Shown: positions 42,577 through 51,466 of the stretch, piece by piece
Numbering within the stretch: the first letter of the stretch is position 1
How the letters are laid out: each line of letters begins with the position of its first letter
Source of the DNA: Arenibacter sp. P308M17
GTDB taxonomy: Bacteria > Bacteroidota > Bacteroidia > Flavobacteriales > Flavobacteriaceae
DNA length: 64,000 nucleotides
Direction of reading: 5' to 3'
Assembly (NCBI RefSeq): GCF_003426735.1
Contig: NZ_QVON01000006.1
Coordinates: forward strand, 1-64,000
Notes under the pieces: model-generated
The model's input: the letters and a program-made list of their open reading frames with translations, nothing else
The model's database searches: none
What the model was told of the DNA's origin: nothing
Position numbers and translations under genes: made by a program

Positions 42577-43044
42577 TCAGTCATTTTCAATATTTATGCG
42601 CGAAATAAACCTATAATCATCCGGTGGAATGATTTGGTAAGTTCCATCTTTGTTGAAGTAAATACCAAATAGCTGACCCTTATTTTCGATTTCGAAAATA
42701 AAAGAAGTGGACTTTTCTGAATTCTTTTCGAAGACATTGAAAATGGTGGCGTCCGGATACATTGAGTAAATTTTATTCACTATATTCTCCGGAATATCGT
42801 CATCATGGATTTCTATTTCCATAGCCTCGAATGTTCCTGTTGGACTGAAGTTTGCCGTTATGTAATGATACTTCTCGATATAAAATGTGGCTGACCAATC
42901 ATTATTAGGGGTTTTTGCCCAAACCAAATCCTTGGCACCAAAGAATCTGTCCAAAAAGGCATCTTCGACTGCTTTGGGAACCTTCTTTAAACATGACTGT
43001 AAAGCTACAAGTAACAAAATAAAAAATGCCATTTTAATTTTCAT
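42577..43044 (-). CDS. PepSY-like lipoprotein
   Basis: 155 residues; the signal AFFILLLVALQSC ends in a lipobox, and the mature part starts LKKVPKAVEDAF. One PepSY-like domain pair is seen: FFGAKDLVWAKTPNNDWSATFYIEK and IPENIVNKIYSMYPDATIFNVFEK, each followed by a beta hairpin. It is related to the 46310 gene and, more distantly, to the triple-repeat protein. A three-unit CTTTAGA promoter lies at 43137-43182. Confidence 0.75.
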   Translation of the reverse strand: MKIKMAFFILLLVALQSCLKKVPKAVEDAFLDRFFGAKDLVWAKTPNNDWSATFYIEKYHYITANFSPTGTFEAMEIEIHDDDIPENIVNKIYSMYPDATIFNVFEKNSEKSTSFIFEIENKGQLFGIYFNKDGTYQIIPPDDYRFISRINIEND

Positions 43045-43136
43045 ATTGCATATAATTGAATTTTATTATAAGGTTCAACGTATGTTACATTTAGTTTGAA
43101 AAACTGTTAAAATTTTACTTTTCATACTTTGAAATG

Positions 43137-43182
43137 CAAAATTACCTCATGATTCTAACCTTAGTCTAAAGAGAATCTAAAG
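43137..43182 (-). promoter_or_regulatory. Three-unit CTTTAGA-box promoter for the PepSY-like lipoprotein
   Basis: Minus-strand units CTTTAGA (43182-43176), CTTTAGA (43171-43165) and GGTTAGA (43160-43154) repeat every 11 bp; TAATTTTG (43144-43137), a full match to TAnnTTTG, starts 16 nt after the last. Confidence 0.75.
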
Positions 43183-43363
43183 GGGCTGGAAATTTCCTGA
43201 AAATTATAGCAGCTAACTAGTAAAGAAGCCTAAAGAAAATCATTTTTAATTAGGGTACTCCAATAATGAGTTTCGAAATCCGCAATACACATGGGGATCA
43301 ATATTTTGGAAAGTAATCGGAACAATTCCGATTATTTAGCTTATCAGCATGCATTCAGTATGT

Positions 43364-43409
43364 CTTTAGAAATCCTTTAGAAAAACTTTAGAAAGCAAAT
43401 CTACCTTCA
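43364..43409 (+). promoter_or_regulatory. Three-unit CTTTAGA-box promoter for the glycosyltransferase gene
   Basis: CTTTAGAAA occurs at 43364, 43375 and 43386, exactly 11 bp apart; TACCTTCA (43402-43409) starts 16 nt after the last unit. The leader to the ATG is about 150 nt. Confidence 0.75.
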
Positions 43410-43560
43410 CTTAATATAATTGCAAATTTTAAAAGTATGGTGTTAATCTCTCGTACCTATTCTTATAAGATTCTGTTTAGGGGAATGGATTTTTTGGTAC
43501 AGTGGATTAGCCCAAGATGAAAGGGAATTCTTAAATACTACAGAAACTAAATGTTGGAAA

Positions 43561-45492
43561 ATGAATATAGGTTTTGATGCTAAACGAATATTTCATAATG
43601 GAACCGGCCTCGGGAACTATGGAAGGGATACCGTCCGAATAGTTCATGACCATACCTCCATTAACAAATTATTGCTTTACAACCCTAAACAGTCAAAGTA
43701 CAGCCATATGATTCCTTTGCAAAGAATGCAAGTAATTTATCCTTATGGATATTTATGGAAAAAACTATCCTCTCTCTGGAGATTGTGGCCTGTAACCAAA
43801 CAAATAGTAGAGGACAAAGTAGATATATTTCACGGATTAGCTGGAGAAATTCCATTTGGGTTAACTCAGAAAAAGATACCAACAATTGTTACAGTACATG
43901 ACTTGATTTACCTTAGTCACCCACATTATTATCATTTTATTGATAGAATTATATATACTAAAAAAATCAGACATGCCGTCCAAAGAGCCGATAGAATAAT
44001 TGCCATTAGTGAACATACCAAACTTGAATTGATTAAATATTTGGATGTTGCTCCGGACAAAGTGTCAGTTGTTTTACAGGGGTGCAACGAAGCCTTTAAA
44101 AAGAGTTATGAGTTAGAAGAAAAGGAGATTATAAAAAGGAAATATGATCTTCCGGAACATTTTATTTTGACTGTTGGTACAATACAGGAAAGAAAGAATG
44201 CTTTGGCAATCATTAAGGCCATATTGGGAACGGATTACCATTTGGTATTGATTGGCAATGAAAAAGGATATGCAAAGAAGATACATAAATACATAGCCGA
44301 AAACAAATTACAAGGCCAAGTTATCTTTCTTAAAAATATTGATGTATTTGATCTGGCAATCATATACCAATTAAGTACCCTTTTTTGCTACCCTTCATTA
44401 TGTGAGGGTTTTGGAATTCCTATAATAGAGGCACTCTTTAGTAAAGTTCCTGTGATTACTACCAGAGGGGGATGTTTTCGTGAGGCCGGTGGACCTAGTT
44501 CGGTTTATATAGAACCTTCTAATATTGAATCCCTACGATATGAAATAGGGCGCTTAATGGGCGATAGTGACCTGCGGTATCAAATGGGAAATGAGGGATA
44601 TGCCTATGTACAAAAATTCACGGATAATCATGTGGCATATAACCTTTTTGAAATCTATAATTCGGTGCTAAATGAAAATTCCTCTAACAACACTCCTCTA
44701 GAGCTAAAAGCAGATTTTCCCTCAATAGCAAAAGGCAATTTAATCACTGCATTATTAATAACTTATAATGAAGGTCACAATATTGAGGAAGTTATTGAAA
44801 ATATCTCATTTGCAAATGAAATAATTATTGTGGATTCATATAGTACTGATGATACCATGGAAAGAATTAAAAAGTTCCCTCAAGTAAAGGTAATCCAGAG
44901 GGAATTTGACAATTATACGGAACAAAAATCGTATGCCTTAAAACAGGCTAGCAATGAATGGATACTTTTTTTGGACGCAGATGAAAGAATTCCCGAGAAA
45001 TTGAAAATTGAGATACAGGAAATTGTTAGACAACCACACGTAAGTGAAGTAGCATTTTTTTTCTATAGAAAATTCATGTGTAAAGAAAAAGTTTTGAGAT
45101 TTAGTGGATGGCAGAGTGACAAAAATTATAGACTATTTAGAAAAAGCAAGGTGCACTTTGATCCCACCAAAATAGTTCATGAGACTTTATTAGTCAATGG
45201 AAAATCAAGCTCGCTTAAGAATCGGTTAATACACTATTCTTATCGGGGATATGAAGAATATAAACTAAAAATGTTGAAATATGGACACATGAAGGCTTTG
45301 GAGGAACTCAATAAAGGTTATCATCCAAATCTTTTTCATTTTGTAGTAAAGCCCACCTACCGTTTTGTAAACAATTATATATTTCGACTAGGTATGCTAG
45401 ATGGGAAAAACGGAATTATTGTTTGCTATCTGAATGCGCTTAGTGTATATCATAGATTTAAAGAACTTAAAAGACTAAGAAAAGGATATTAA
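43561..45492 (+). CDS. Two-domain glycosyltransferase, GT4 fused to GT2
   Basis: 643 residues, cytoplasmic. Residues 1-375 are a GT-B enzyme of family GT4: GLGNYGRDTVRIV, VTVHDLIYLSHPHYYH, FILTVGTIQERKNALAI, and the donor-site CYPSLCEGFGIPIIEAL. Residues about 395-643 are a GT-A enzyme of family GT2 resembling WaaE/KdtX-type core transferases: ALLITYNEGHNIEEVI, IIVDSYSTDDTMERI, and EWILFLDADERIPEKL with its DxD, then FSGWQSDKNYRLFRKSKVHFD and HYSYRGYEEYKLKM. It may add two sugars in sequence to an LPS-core or lipid-linked glycan. The promoter puts it in the envelope regulon. Confidence 0.85.
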   Translation: MNIGFDAKRIFHNGTGLGNYGRDTVRIVHDHTSINKLLLYNPKQSKYSHMIPLQRMQVIYPYGYLWKKLSSLWRLWPVTKQIVEDKVDIFHGLAGEIPFGLTQKKIPTIVTVHDLIYLSHPHYYHFIDRIIYTKKIRHAVQRADRIIAISEHTKLELIKYLDVAPDKVSVVLQGCNEAFKKSYELEEKEIIKRKYDLPEHFILTVGTIQERKNALAIIKAILGTDYHLVLIGNEKGYAKKIHKYIAENKLQGQVIFLKNIDVFDLAIIYQLSTLFCYPSLCEGFGIPIIEALFSKVPVITTRGGCFREAGGPSSVYIEPSNIESLRYEIGRLMGDSDLRYQMGNEGYAYVQKFTDNHVAYNLFEIYNSVLNENSSNNTPLELKADFPSIAKGNLITALLITYNEGHNIEEVIENISFANEIIIVDSYSTDDTMERIKKFPQVKVIQREFDNYTEQKSYALKQASNEWILFLDADERIPEKLKIEIQEIVRQPHVSEVAFFFYRKFMCKEKVLRFSGWQSDKNYRLFRKSKVHFDPTKIVHETLLVNGKSSSLKNRLIHYSYRGYEEYKLKMLKYGHMKALEELNKGYHPNLFHFVVKPTYRFVNNYIFRLGMLDGKNGIIVCYLNALSVYHRFKELKRLRKGY

Positions 45493-46309
45493 TGTCCTTT
45501 CCTATGTAAGCAAAAACTATTAGGAATTGAAAAAGCCTAGTGGTTGTAAGTAATTCCATATTAAAAGAAACTCTAATAATTTCTTTGGCAAAGAAACTAA
45601 ATTATAAAAAGGAAATTAACGCTAAATAGAACCTTTGGTCAGAATTTAAAAAAAGTCATTCTGAAGTGAATGTGTGGCGATGATTAAGTTGAAGTTTATA
45701 CTATTGTAATTATGCCAATTGGAATCGGGATAAATTAATTATCAAATTTGTTCCAGTTCAAAAAAAGTTGAGACACCAAATGCATTTCTTGGCTATATAT
45801 ATCTGAAAGTTAAATGTATTTAGAGAGCGGTTGACTACGCTTTTTCATATTCCATTCCTAGGTGAAAATTATTTTAGCAGACTCTAGATTATGTTGCTCT
45901 GGGAAGGGGAGCTAATGGGATTTATCCAATCACAGTAAAACTAAAGGATGAAGTATATTGCCCTTGAACTTTATGGTATGATCATAGAAATCCTATATTT
46001 AAACTTAAGAGCCAGGAGTAAAATTATCTACATATCATCGCTGTAATGGCCAACTTGAGCGAATTGATTGTACTGTAATTAAAATTACAAATATGACCAG
46101 TCCATCAGCGAAGTTTGGAAAATCAAGAAAACTATTGGTGATTGTGGGAACCCTTTGTATAAAGAATTGTACGTTATATGAATCTAAAAAACAATCAAAA
46201 TCCACTAATGTAATACAGTAATAAAAAATGGTCGAAATTTTCACCCCGACCATTTGTTGCAAAAAAAAATCAACAATCAAATAAACACTTAATTTTAATT
46301 AGGTCAAGA
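45493..46309. other. Long noncoding gap
   Basis: About 800 bp, AT-rich, with no supported gene. A 42-codon frame at 46093-46221 and a minus frame at 46035-46280 overlap each other and resemble nothing. The right end carries the terminator of the next minus-strand gene. Confidence 0.5.
46226..46255 (-). terminator. Terminator of the 46.3-kb PepSY-like gene
   Basis: A perfect 9-bp stem AAATGGTCG / CGACCATTT with a T-run on the minus strand, 55 bp beyond the stop codon. Confidence 0.7.
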
Positions 46310-46762
46310 TTATTCTTGAGAAGTTACTTTTGAGATAACATTTCCTTTCAGGTCTATAGTAATTTCAGTATTCAATTCTCCTTTTTCTAGTTCAAATTCA
46401 TACACTGAACCACTTTGAGTTTCTGAGATTTCGGCTTCTTCAATTTTATAACCAGAAAATTCGGTATCCAAAATTGTCTTAATGTTCGAAGGGATTGCAT
46501 TTCTTTTTATTTCATGTTCGGTTTCCTTCCATGTACCATCCTCCAAAAAGTTGGCGGAATACTCCATACCTTTTATTTTGAATTCACCTTCCCATTCGGA
46601 ATTGGATTCTTTTTCCCATTTGACTTTCTTTATATTCGGAAATTTTTTGGCAAAAGCTTCTTTAACTCTTATGGGAACATCTTTGTTCGTGTCAAAGGCA
46701 TATATTCCTGACCCGATGACTGCCGAAAAAAGCACAGCTCCTAAAATTTTTATTTTTTTCAT
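46310..46762 (-). CDS. PepSY-like secreted protein
   Basis: 150 residues. A signal peptide (KILGAVLFSAVIGSGIYA) is followed by two PepSY-like units: VPIRVKEAFAKKFPNIKKVKWEKES and IPSNIKTILDTEFSGYKIEEAEISE, each ending in a beta hairpin (ANFLEDGTWKE; TIDLKGNVISKV). It has no lipobox, so it should be periplasmic. It is a relative of the 42577 product. The three-unit CTTTAGA promoter right upstream makes it one of the clearest members of the regulon, and PepSY-like proteins are often paired with histidine kinases, which suggests a feedback or sensing role (inference). Confidence 0.75.
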   Translation of the reverse strand: MKKIKILGAVLFSAVIGSGIYAFDTNKDVPIRVKEAFAKKFPNIKKVKWEKESNSEWEGEFKIKGMEYSANFLEDGTWKETEHEIKRNAIPSNIKTILDTEFSGYKIEEAEISETQSGSVYEFELEKGELNTEITIDLKGNVISKVTSQE

Positions 46763-46789
46763 AATTCCTATATGTTTTAAACTTTAGGT

Positions 46790-46835
46790 TAAATGTACGG
46801 TCCAATTCTAAAGTTGGTTTGAAGGAAATCTAAAG
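46790..46835 (-). promoter_or_regulatory. Three-unit CTTTAGA-box promoter for the secreted PepSY-like gene
   Basis: Minus-strand units CTTTAGA (46835-46829), CTTCAAA (46824-46818) and CTTTAGA (46813-46807) repeat every 11 bp; TACATTTA (46797-46790) starts 16 nt after the last. The start codon is 28 nt beyond. Confidence 0.75.
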
Positions 46836-46956
46836 GAATTAAATATTTCTAGGTTAAAAAAAATTATGGAATCATTAATATCAGCTCAGGGTCAAGATCC
46901 AAAACTAAATGCGTATCTGAGCAATTTTATAGAGAATTTAATGAGTATAACTACGA

Positions 46957-49374
46957 CTAGAATCTATATTTGAGCCCTGCCCTTATAATCTGGGTTTCGT
47001 AATAGTTCTCATAAAGGGCTATAAAACCTTGGCCTTCCACTTCTTGACGGATACCGAAGGTGTTGAAGATATCGGCAGCCGCTAAGGTCAGTTCGCCCTT
47101 GTTGTCCCAAATATTCCTTTTAAGTCCAAAATCGACTGAGGAACGTCCCAATTGTTCGCCCTGCGGAATATTCCTTTCAGAGTAGTAAACGCCCGTCAAC
47201 TGTGCGGAAACTTCCCAAGGCAGTTTGAATTCACTGGTCAGCTTGGCATCCCAGGCCTCATCACTGGATTCGGAGATAATGAAGGGCCTTTCGAACGGAA
47301 AAAGCAACATGCCTTGATAGGCATCGATGGCGTTCACATAATAGTTGACCGTGGCAGATAGTTTAAAGGAATTGGAAATATCCTGGCTTAACAATAGTTC
47401 GATGCCCGTATTGGTGGCACTGCCCGTGTTCTGGTAGATGCGGTTTACAATATCGTAGTCGGGATTGGAATCGTCGATGGCGAAAATCCGCATGTACTGG
47501 TCCTGGATGATCCTATGGTAAAGTGCCGAAAAAAGGGAACCCGTCCCCCATGAATATTTATGGGCCAGTTCAAAGGCATCCGTAAATTGTGGTCGCAGGT
47601 ACGGGTTGCCCACTTTTAACAGTTCGGGGTCGTCATATTTCGGAAAGATGCGTAGTTCGGGTTCACCGGGCCGGTCGATACGCCTGTTATAGAATGCGGA
47701 AATTTTGTTGCGGTCATTGAGCTTATAGGTAACCCGCACACTCGGAAAGAATTCAAAATAGTCGTATTCGTCATTGTTGGGATAGTAGGCGTTCCTAGGA
47801 TCCAAATCGTAGAACACATCGGTCTGTTCGGCCCGAAGTCCGGCTTCCACATCGTATTTTTCCTTTTCCAAAAGATAGTTGACATAGCCCGCATAAAGAT
47901 TTTCGCCCCAATCGGAGAATGTTCCCAGATCGGGATAGATGATAGAATTGTTACCTGGTGTAATGGTATAATCCACGGGCAGCCGACGAATCCGCAGTTT
48001 GGTACCCAGTTCTACGCGCCCGTTTTTTAATGGCCTGACATAATCGACGGAGACACTGGTCGTATTCTCAATGGCGCGGATGTTCGTTTTGTCCCGCCCA
48101 ATGCGTACCGAAGAACTGTCATTCAAGGAATAGGTTTCGTCTTCCAGTCCCTGCGTGTATTGGGCGTTGGCGCTCAAGTTATGCCCGGCCTGTTGGAACT
48201 TGTGGCGATAGTTCACCGTAGCGTTGATGTAGCGTGTAACCTCTTCTTCCTGCCAATTATAAATGCGGTTTCGGGTATCTGTATCCAGATCAATAAAGGC
48301 CACTTGGGCAGTATCGATATGTTTTTCCCTATCGTAAAGACCTGAAAAAGTGAAGCTGTTGTTCTCGTCCGGGTCGTAATCGAAACCGCCATTAATGATG
48401 GACCTGAATTGTTTTCGGTTCTCGGGAACTTGCGATATAATATTACGGCCATCATCATAGTTACGGGTCGTGAACTCGTTGTTGGGCAAGGCTTCCTGTA
48501 GAATGAATTCCGATTGCAGGAAATAGTTGATTTTGTCCTGCTTGTAGTTCAAGTTGATACTGGGAATCAATTTGGGATTTATTGAAAAACTGCCGAGATC
48601 CGACTTGGTATCTGGTTTACGTTTCCCGAGTGCGCCTAACCCAAAGGAAAGTCCTACATCGCCGTTGAAGCCCGATTGTTTTTCCTTTTTGTAAACGATA
48701 TTAATGATACCCGCAAATCCGTTGGCATCATACTTTGCGGATGGATTGTTAATAATCTCGATTTTATCGATATTGGATGCAGGGATGTTGCCCAACCCCT
48801 TTTGGTTGCCAAAGCCTGTTAGGCTAGACTGCTTCCCGTCGATCAAGACCACCACTTTATCACTGCCCCGTAAGATTACTTTCCCCTCTTGGTCAAAAGT
48901 CACTCCTGGCATGGTTTTCATGGCATCCAAAACGGAACCCCCGGATTGTGCAATATTATTATCAAGATTAAAGGACTTCTTGTTAAGGTCTGAATTGGTG
49001 GTCGCTTCGGTACCTGTTACCTCCACTTCGTCCAAAGCCTCCAAAGAAGGGGCTAGCCCAACCTTGCCCAGATCGAAAACGGTGTTCAGTCCACCTGCCA
49101 ATAATGTTTGTTGCGTTCCAGAATATCCTATAAATGAAAAGTAGATCACATATTTGCCCTCGGACAGTTCCTGTATTTCGAACCTACCATCGATATCTGT
49201 TATCGCTCCTGTTACCAAGGTGTTGTCTTCAAAAGTGTGAACTGCAACATTGGCAAAGGGCAGAGTTTCTTTGGTTTCGGAATCGAACAATTGACCACTG
49301 ACGATTATCGTTTCTTGTGCAATTAGGAATGAAAATGAACTTAGTAAAAAAAGGAGGCTCAGCGTTTTCGACAT
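46957..49374 (-). CDS. TonB-dependent outer-membrane receptor, OMP_b-brl_3 type
   Basis: 805 residues with a signal peptide (LSLLFLLSSFSFLIAQ), a carboxypeptidase-regulatory-like domain (VSGQLFDSETKETLPFANVAVHTF), a plug (SGGSVLDAMKTMPGVTFDQEG, KVVVLIDGKQSS, GFAGIINIVYKKEK) and an outer_membrane beta-barrel_3 domain ending IIRAGLKYRF. The plug lacks the iron-siderophore hallmarks and the barrel is that of the widespread Bacteroidota family of unknown cargo. It has a promoter with two CTTTAGA units and a perfect TAnnTTTG. It probably imports or exports a molecule connected to the envelope response. Confidence 0.85.
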   Translation of the reverse strand: MSKTLSLLFLLSSFSFLIAQETIIVSGQLFDSETKETLPFANVAVHTFEDNTLVTGAITDIDGRFEIQELSEGKYVIYFSFIGYSGTQQTLLAGGLNTVFDLGKVGLAPSLEALDEVEVTGTEATTNSDLNKKSFNLDNNIAQSGGSVLDAMKTMPGVTFDQEGKVILRGSDKVVVLIDGKQSSLTGFGNQKGLGNIPASNIDKIEIINNPSAKYDANGFAGIINIVYKKEKQSGFNGDVGLSFGLGALGKRKPDTKSDLGSFSINPKLIPSINLNYKQDKINYFLQSEFILQEALPNNEFTTRNYDDGRNIISQVPENRKQFRSIINGGFDYDPDENNSFTFSGLYDREKHIDTAQVAFIDLDTDTRNRIYNWQEEEVTRYINATVNYRHKFQQAGHNLSANAQYTQGLEDETYSLNDSSSVRIGRDKTNIRAIENTTSVSVDYVRPLKNGRVELGTKLRIRRLPVDYTITPGNNSIIYPDLGTFSDWGENLYAGYVNYLLEKEKYDVEAGLRAEQTDVFYDLDPRNAYYPNNDEYDYFEFFPSVRVTYKLNDRNKISAFYNRRIDRPGEPELRIFPKYDDPELLKVGNPYLRPQFTDAFELAHKYSWGTGSLFSALYHRIIQDQYMRIFAIDDSNPDYDIVNRIYQNTGSATNTGIELLLSQDISNSFKLSATVNYYVNAIDAYQGMLLFPFERPFIISESSDEAWDAKLTSEFKLPWEVSAQLTGVYYSERNIPQGEQLGRSSVDFGLKRNIWDNKGELTLAAADIFNTFGIRQEVEGQGFIALYENYYETQIIRAGLKYRF

Positions 49375-49784
49375 ACTTAGGATTTGGTTTGAATAAAAGC
49401 CAAAAATAAGATGGAAAATTAAAGGGAATCTAAAGTTAATGAAAATATAATTTGTAAAGGTTTTTGAACCCTAATTAAAAATCAGCAATTTAAGAAGCTT
49501 AGCTTTAGGTTTTATCTGGGTTGGAAAGGTTTGAAATAACCCACACCATCAATATTACGCATTTGGATTTCTCTTGAATATTTGAATAATATTGAAAATC
49601 TAGGCCCTAATAATAACCTAAAAAAACCTAGTAAAAAATCCTACAGGGACATCGGACGGAACGTGCTTCCCCTTAAAAAATTGGCTGAATCCTATGCTTC
49701 CGATATGGCGAGTTCTCAAAAAAAAACTAAAAATTAAACCGTATTTCTAAAAATAAAATACATTTTCACTCAAATTTAATTGAT
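49375..49784. other. Divergent gap between TonB receptor and RND operon
   Basis: Holds the TonB-receptor promoter (49401-49435). An open stretch up to a stop near 49735 (ending ...LPLKKLAESYASDM) has no start codon and is at most a remnant. No CTTTAGA unit faces the RND side. Confidence 0.45.
49401..49435 (-). promoter_or_regulatory. CTTTAGA-box promoter for the TonB receptor
   Basis: Minus-strand units CTTTAGA (49435-49429) and CTTTAAT (49424-49418) are 11 bp apart; TATTTTTG (49408-49401) matches TAnnTTTG fully and starts 16 nt after the last unit. Confidence 0.75.
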
Positions 49785-50189
49785 GTGAACGCATTTAAAT
49801 CTTGCATTTGTAAGCAATTTTTACCTCTGTTTATTTTCTTGTCCCTCTTTGCGGGTCACAGCCTTTCTTTTGAGAATGGTCCGGAAGTTTCTTCTTTGGG
49901 AGAATTTAGAAAATCCGGACAAAGCGTACATTCACAATATGCGTCATATATTCACGGCTTGTCATTACAGGACAAGCAACATATAGTCTATACTGAAACA
50001 GAAATCCAGTCCGAACAGGAATTTGAGGAAAAGGTTTTCTTGCCATTCCAGAACTTATTACAGTTAGTCAACACTAAACTTTCCTATTACTGTAATTCGC
50101 ATTATCTAAAAGCTAGAGATGTTGAGCCAAAATTCCACGGCATACCACTTTATGCCATGTACTGTAGTCGCCGGCACCATCTTTTATAA
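49785..50189 (+). CDS. Small secreted protein before the RND operon
   Basis: 134 residues with GTG start; an ATG two bases upstream is out of frame. A signal segment (FLPLFIFLSLFAGHSLS) precedes a helical mature part with TETEIQSEQEFEEKVFLPFQNLLQL and a Tyr/His/Cys-rich end (YYCNSHYLKA, YAMYCSRRHHLL) that could bind metal. I do not recognise the family. It precedes the RND genes by 170 nt on the same strand and may be an accessory of the pump. Confidence 0.5.
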   Translation: MNAFKSCICKQFLPLFIFLSLFAGHSLSFENGPEVSSLGEFRKSGQSVHSQYASYIHGLSLQDKQHIVYTETEIQSEQEFEEKVFLPFQNLLQLVNTKLSYYCNSHYLKARDVEPKFHGIPLYAMYCSRRHHLL

Positions 50190-50359
50190 CATTTTACCTG
50201 CCTAATTTATCACCATCGGCCGTTGGTCGGAGTGTACAGGAAATCCATTTGCATCAAAAGTATATCGGGGCATTACCCCAATTTAGGGTGATTCTTTGTT
50301 GAATTGACCATGGGAATCCTACTTTAATATATCCAAAAAAAATTTTAAAAATTAAAATT

Positions 50360-51442
50360 ATGAGGGCAACCCCCATATTCATTTGCATGTTGGCTATGTC
50401 ATTAATTACAGGCTGTCAGAATGAAAAAGAAAAAAAACACGAAGCGACCAAGTATCTCGTTACTAGTCCGGTTAGAAAAGATACCTCAATTACCAAAGAC
50501 TATGTCTGCCAAATCCATTCTATTCGAAACATTGAACTCAGGGCCTTGGAAAAGGGCTATCTGAAACAAATTTTCGTGGATGAAGGTCAAATGGTAAGCA
50601 AAGGTCAGAAAATGTTCCATATTATGCCCAATGTATACGAGGCAGACCTCCAAAAGGCCAGCGCTGAGGCCAAAATGGCGGAGATAGAGCTTCAGAACAC
50701 CCAGTTATTGGCCGATGGCAATGTAGTGTCCGAAAACGAGCTTTCAATGGCCAAGGCGAATTATGATAAGGCCAAGGCAGAAGTGGCATTGGCACGAACA
50801 CATTTGGACTTTACAGACATTAGGGCTCCTTTTGACGGCATTATGGATCACCTTCATGTGCGGGAAGGGAGTCTTTTGGACGAGGGAGAACTATTGACCA
50901 GTCTTTCTGATAATAGCAAAATGTGGGTCTATTTCAATGTGCCAGAGGCGGAATACCTCGATTACATTATCAGTGCCGATAAGGACAATAAAAAGGAAGT
51001 AGGTCTTTTAATGGCCAACAATAAACTTTTCGACCAAAAAGGGATCGTCGAGACTATTGAAGGGGAGTTCAATAGCGAGACCGGGAATATCGCTTTTAGG
51101 GCCACATTTCCCAATCCTGATAAAATATTGAGACATGGCGAAACAGGAAGTATAATAATGAAGGTACCTTACCTAAATGCCCTGATCATCCCGCAAAAAT
51201 GCACTTTCGAAGTATTGGATAAAAAATATGTCTTTGTGGTCGATGAGCATGGAGTCGTACATCAACGTGAAATTATAGTAACAGGAGAACTACCCAACTT
51301 GTTCATTGTCGATAAGGGGCTATTGGAAAATAATCATATCATTTTGGAGGGTATTCGAATGGTCAAGGATGGCGAGAGCGTGAAAACTGATTTCGTAGAA
51401 CCAAAATCGGTCATGGCAAACTTGGCACTCTACGCTGAGTAA
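50360..51442 (+). CDS. RND efflux periplasmic adaptor (membrane fusion protein)
   Basis: 360 residues, lipoprotein (CMLAMSLITGC lipobox). The MFP architecture is complete: a lipoyl half (IELRALEKGYLKQIFVDEGQMVSKGQKMF), a helical hairpin (EADLQKASAEAKMAEIELQN; ANYDKAKAEVALA), the second lipoyl half (DFTDIRAPFDGIMDHLHVREGSLLDEG), a beta-barrel and a membrane-proximal domain. It joins the inner-membrane RND pump to the outer-membrane channel encoded downstream. Substrate unknown; the pump type (HAE1) commonly exports drugs, detergents or lipids. It starts the three-gene operon. Confidence 0.92.
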   Translation: MRATPIFICMLAMSLITGCQNEKEKKHEATKYLVTSPVRKDTSITKDYVCQIHSIRNIELRALEKGYLKQIFVDEGQMVSKGQKMFHIMPNVYEADLQKASAEAKMAEIELQNTQLLADGNVVSENELSMAKANYDKAKAEVALARTHLDFTDIRAPFDGIMDHLHVREGSLLDEGELLTSLSDNSKMWVYFNVPEAEYLDYIISADKDNKKEVGLLMANNKLFDQKGIVETIEGEFNSETGNIAFRATFPNPDKILRHGETGSIIMKVPYLNALIIPQKCTFEVLDKKYVFVVDEHGVVHQREIIVTGELPNLFIVDKGLLENNHIILEGIRMVKDGESVKTDFVEPKSVMANLALYAE

Positions 51443-51466
51443 TTATCACATTAAATTCCATAAAAG

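Noticed and set aside
46093-46221. Plus frame of 42 codons
   Set aside because: Overlaps a minus-strand terminator and an opposite frame; no homology or promoter.
49541-49735. Open stretch ending ...LPLKKLAESYASDM before a stop
   Set aside because: No start codon and a stop just upstream; at most a remnant.
50190-50359. CTTTAGA-type promoter before the RND operon
   Set aside because: No pair of units with 11-bp spacing and a -7 element at the right distance was found.
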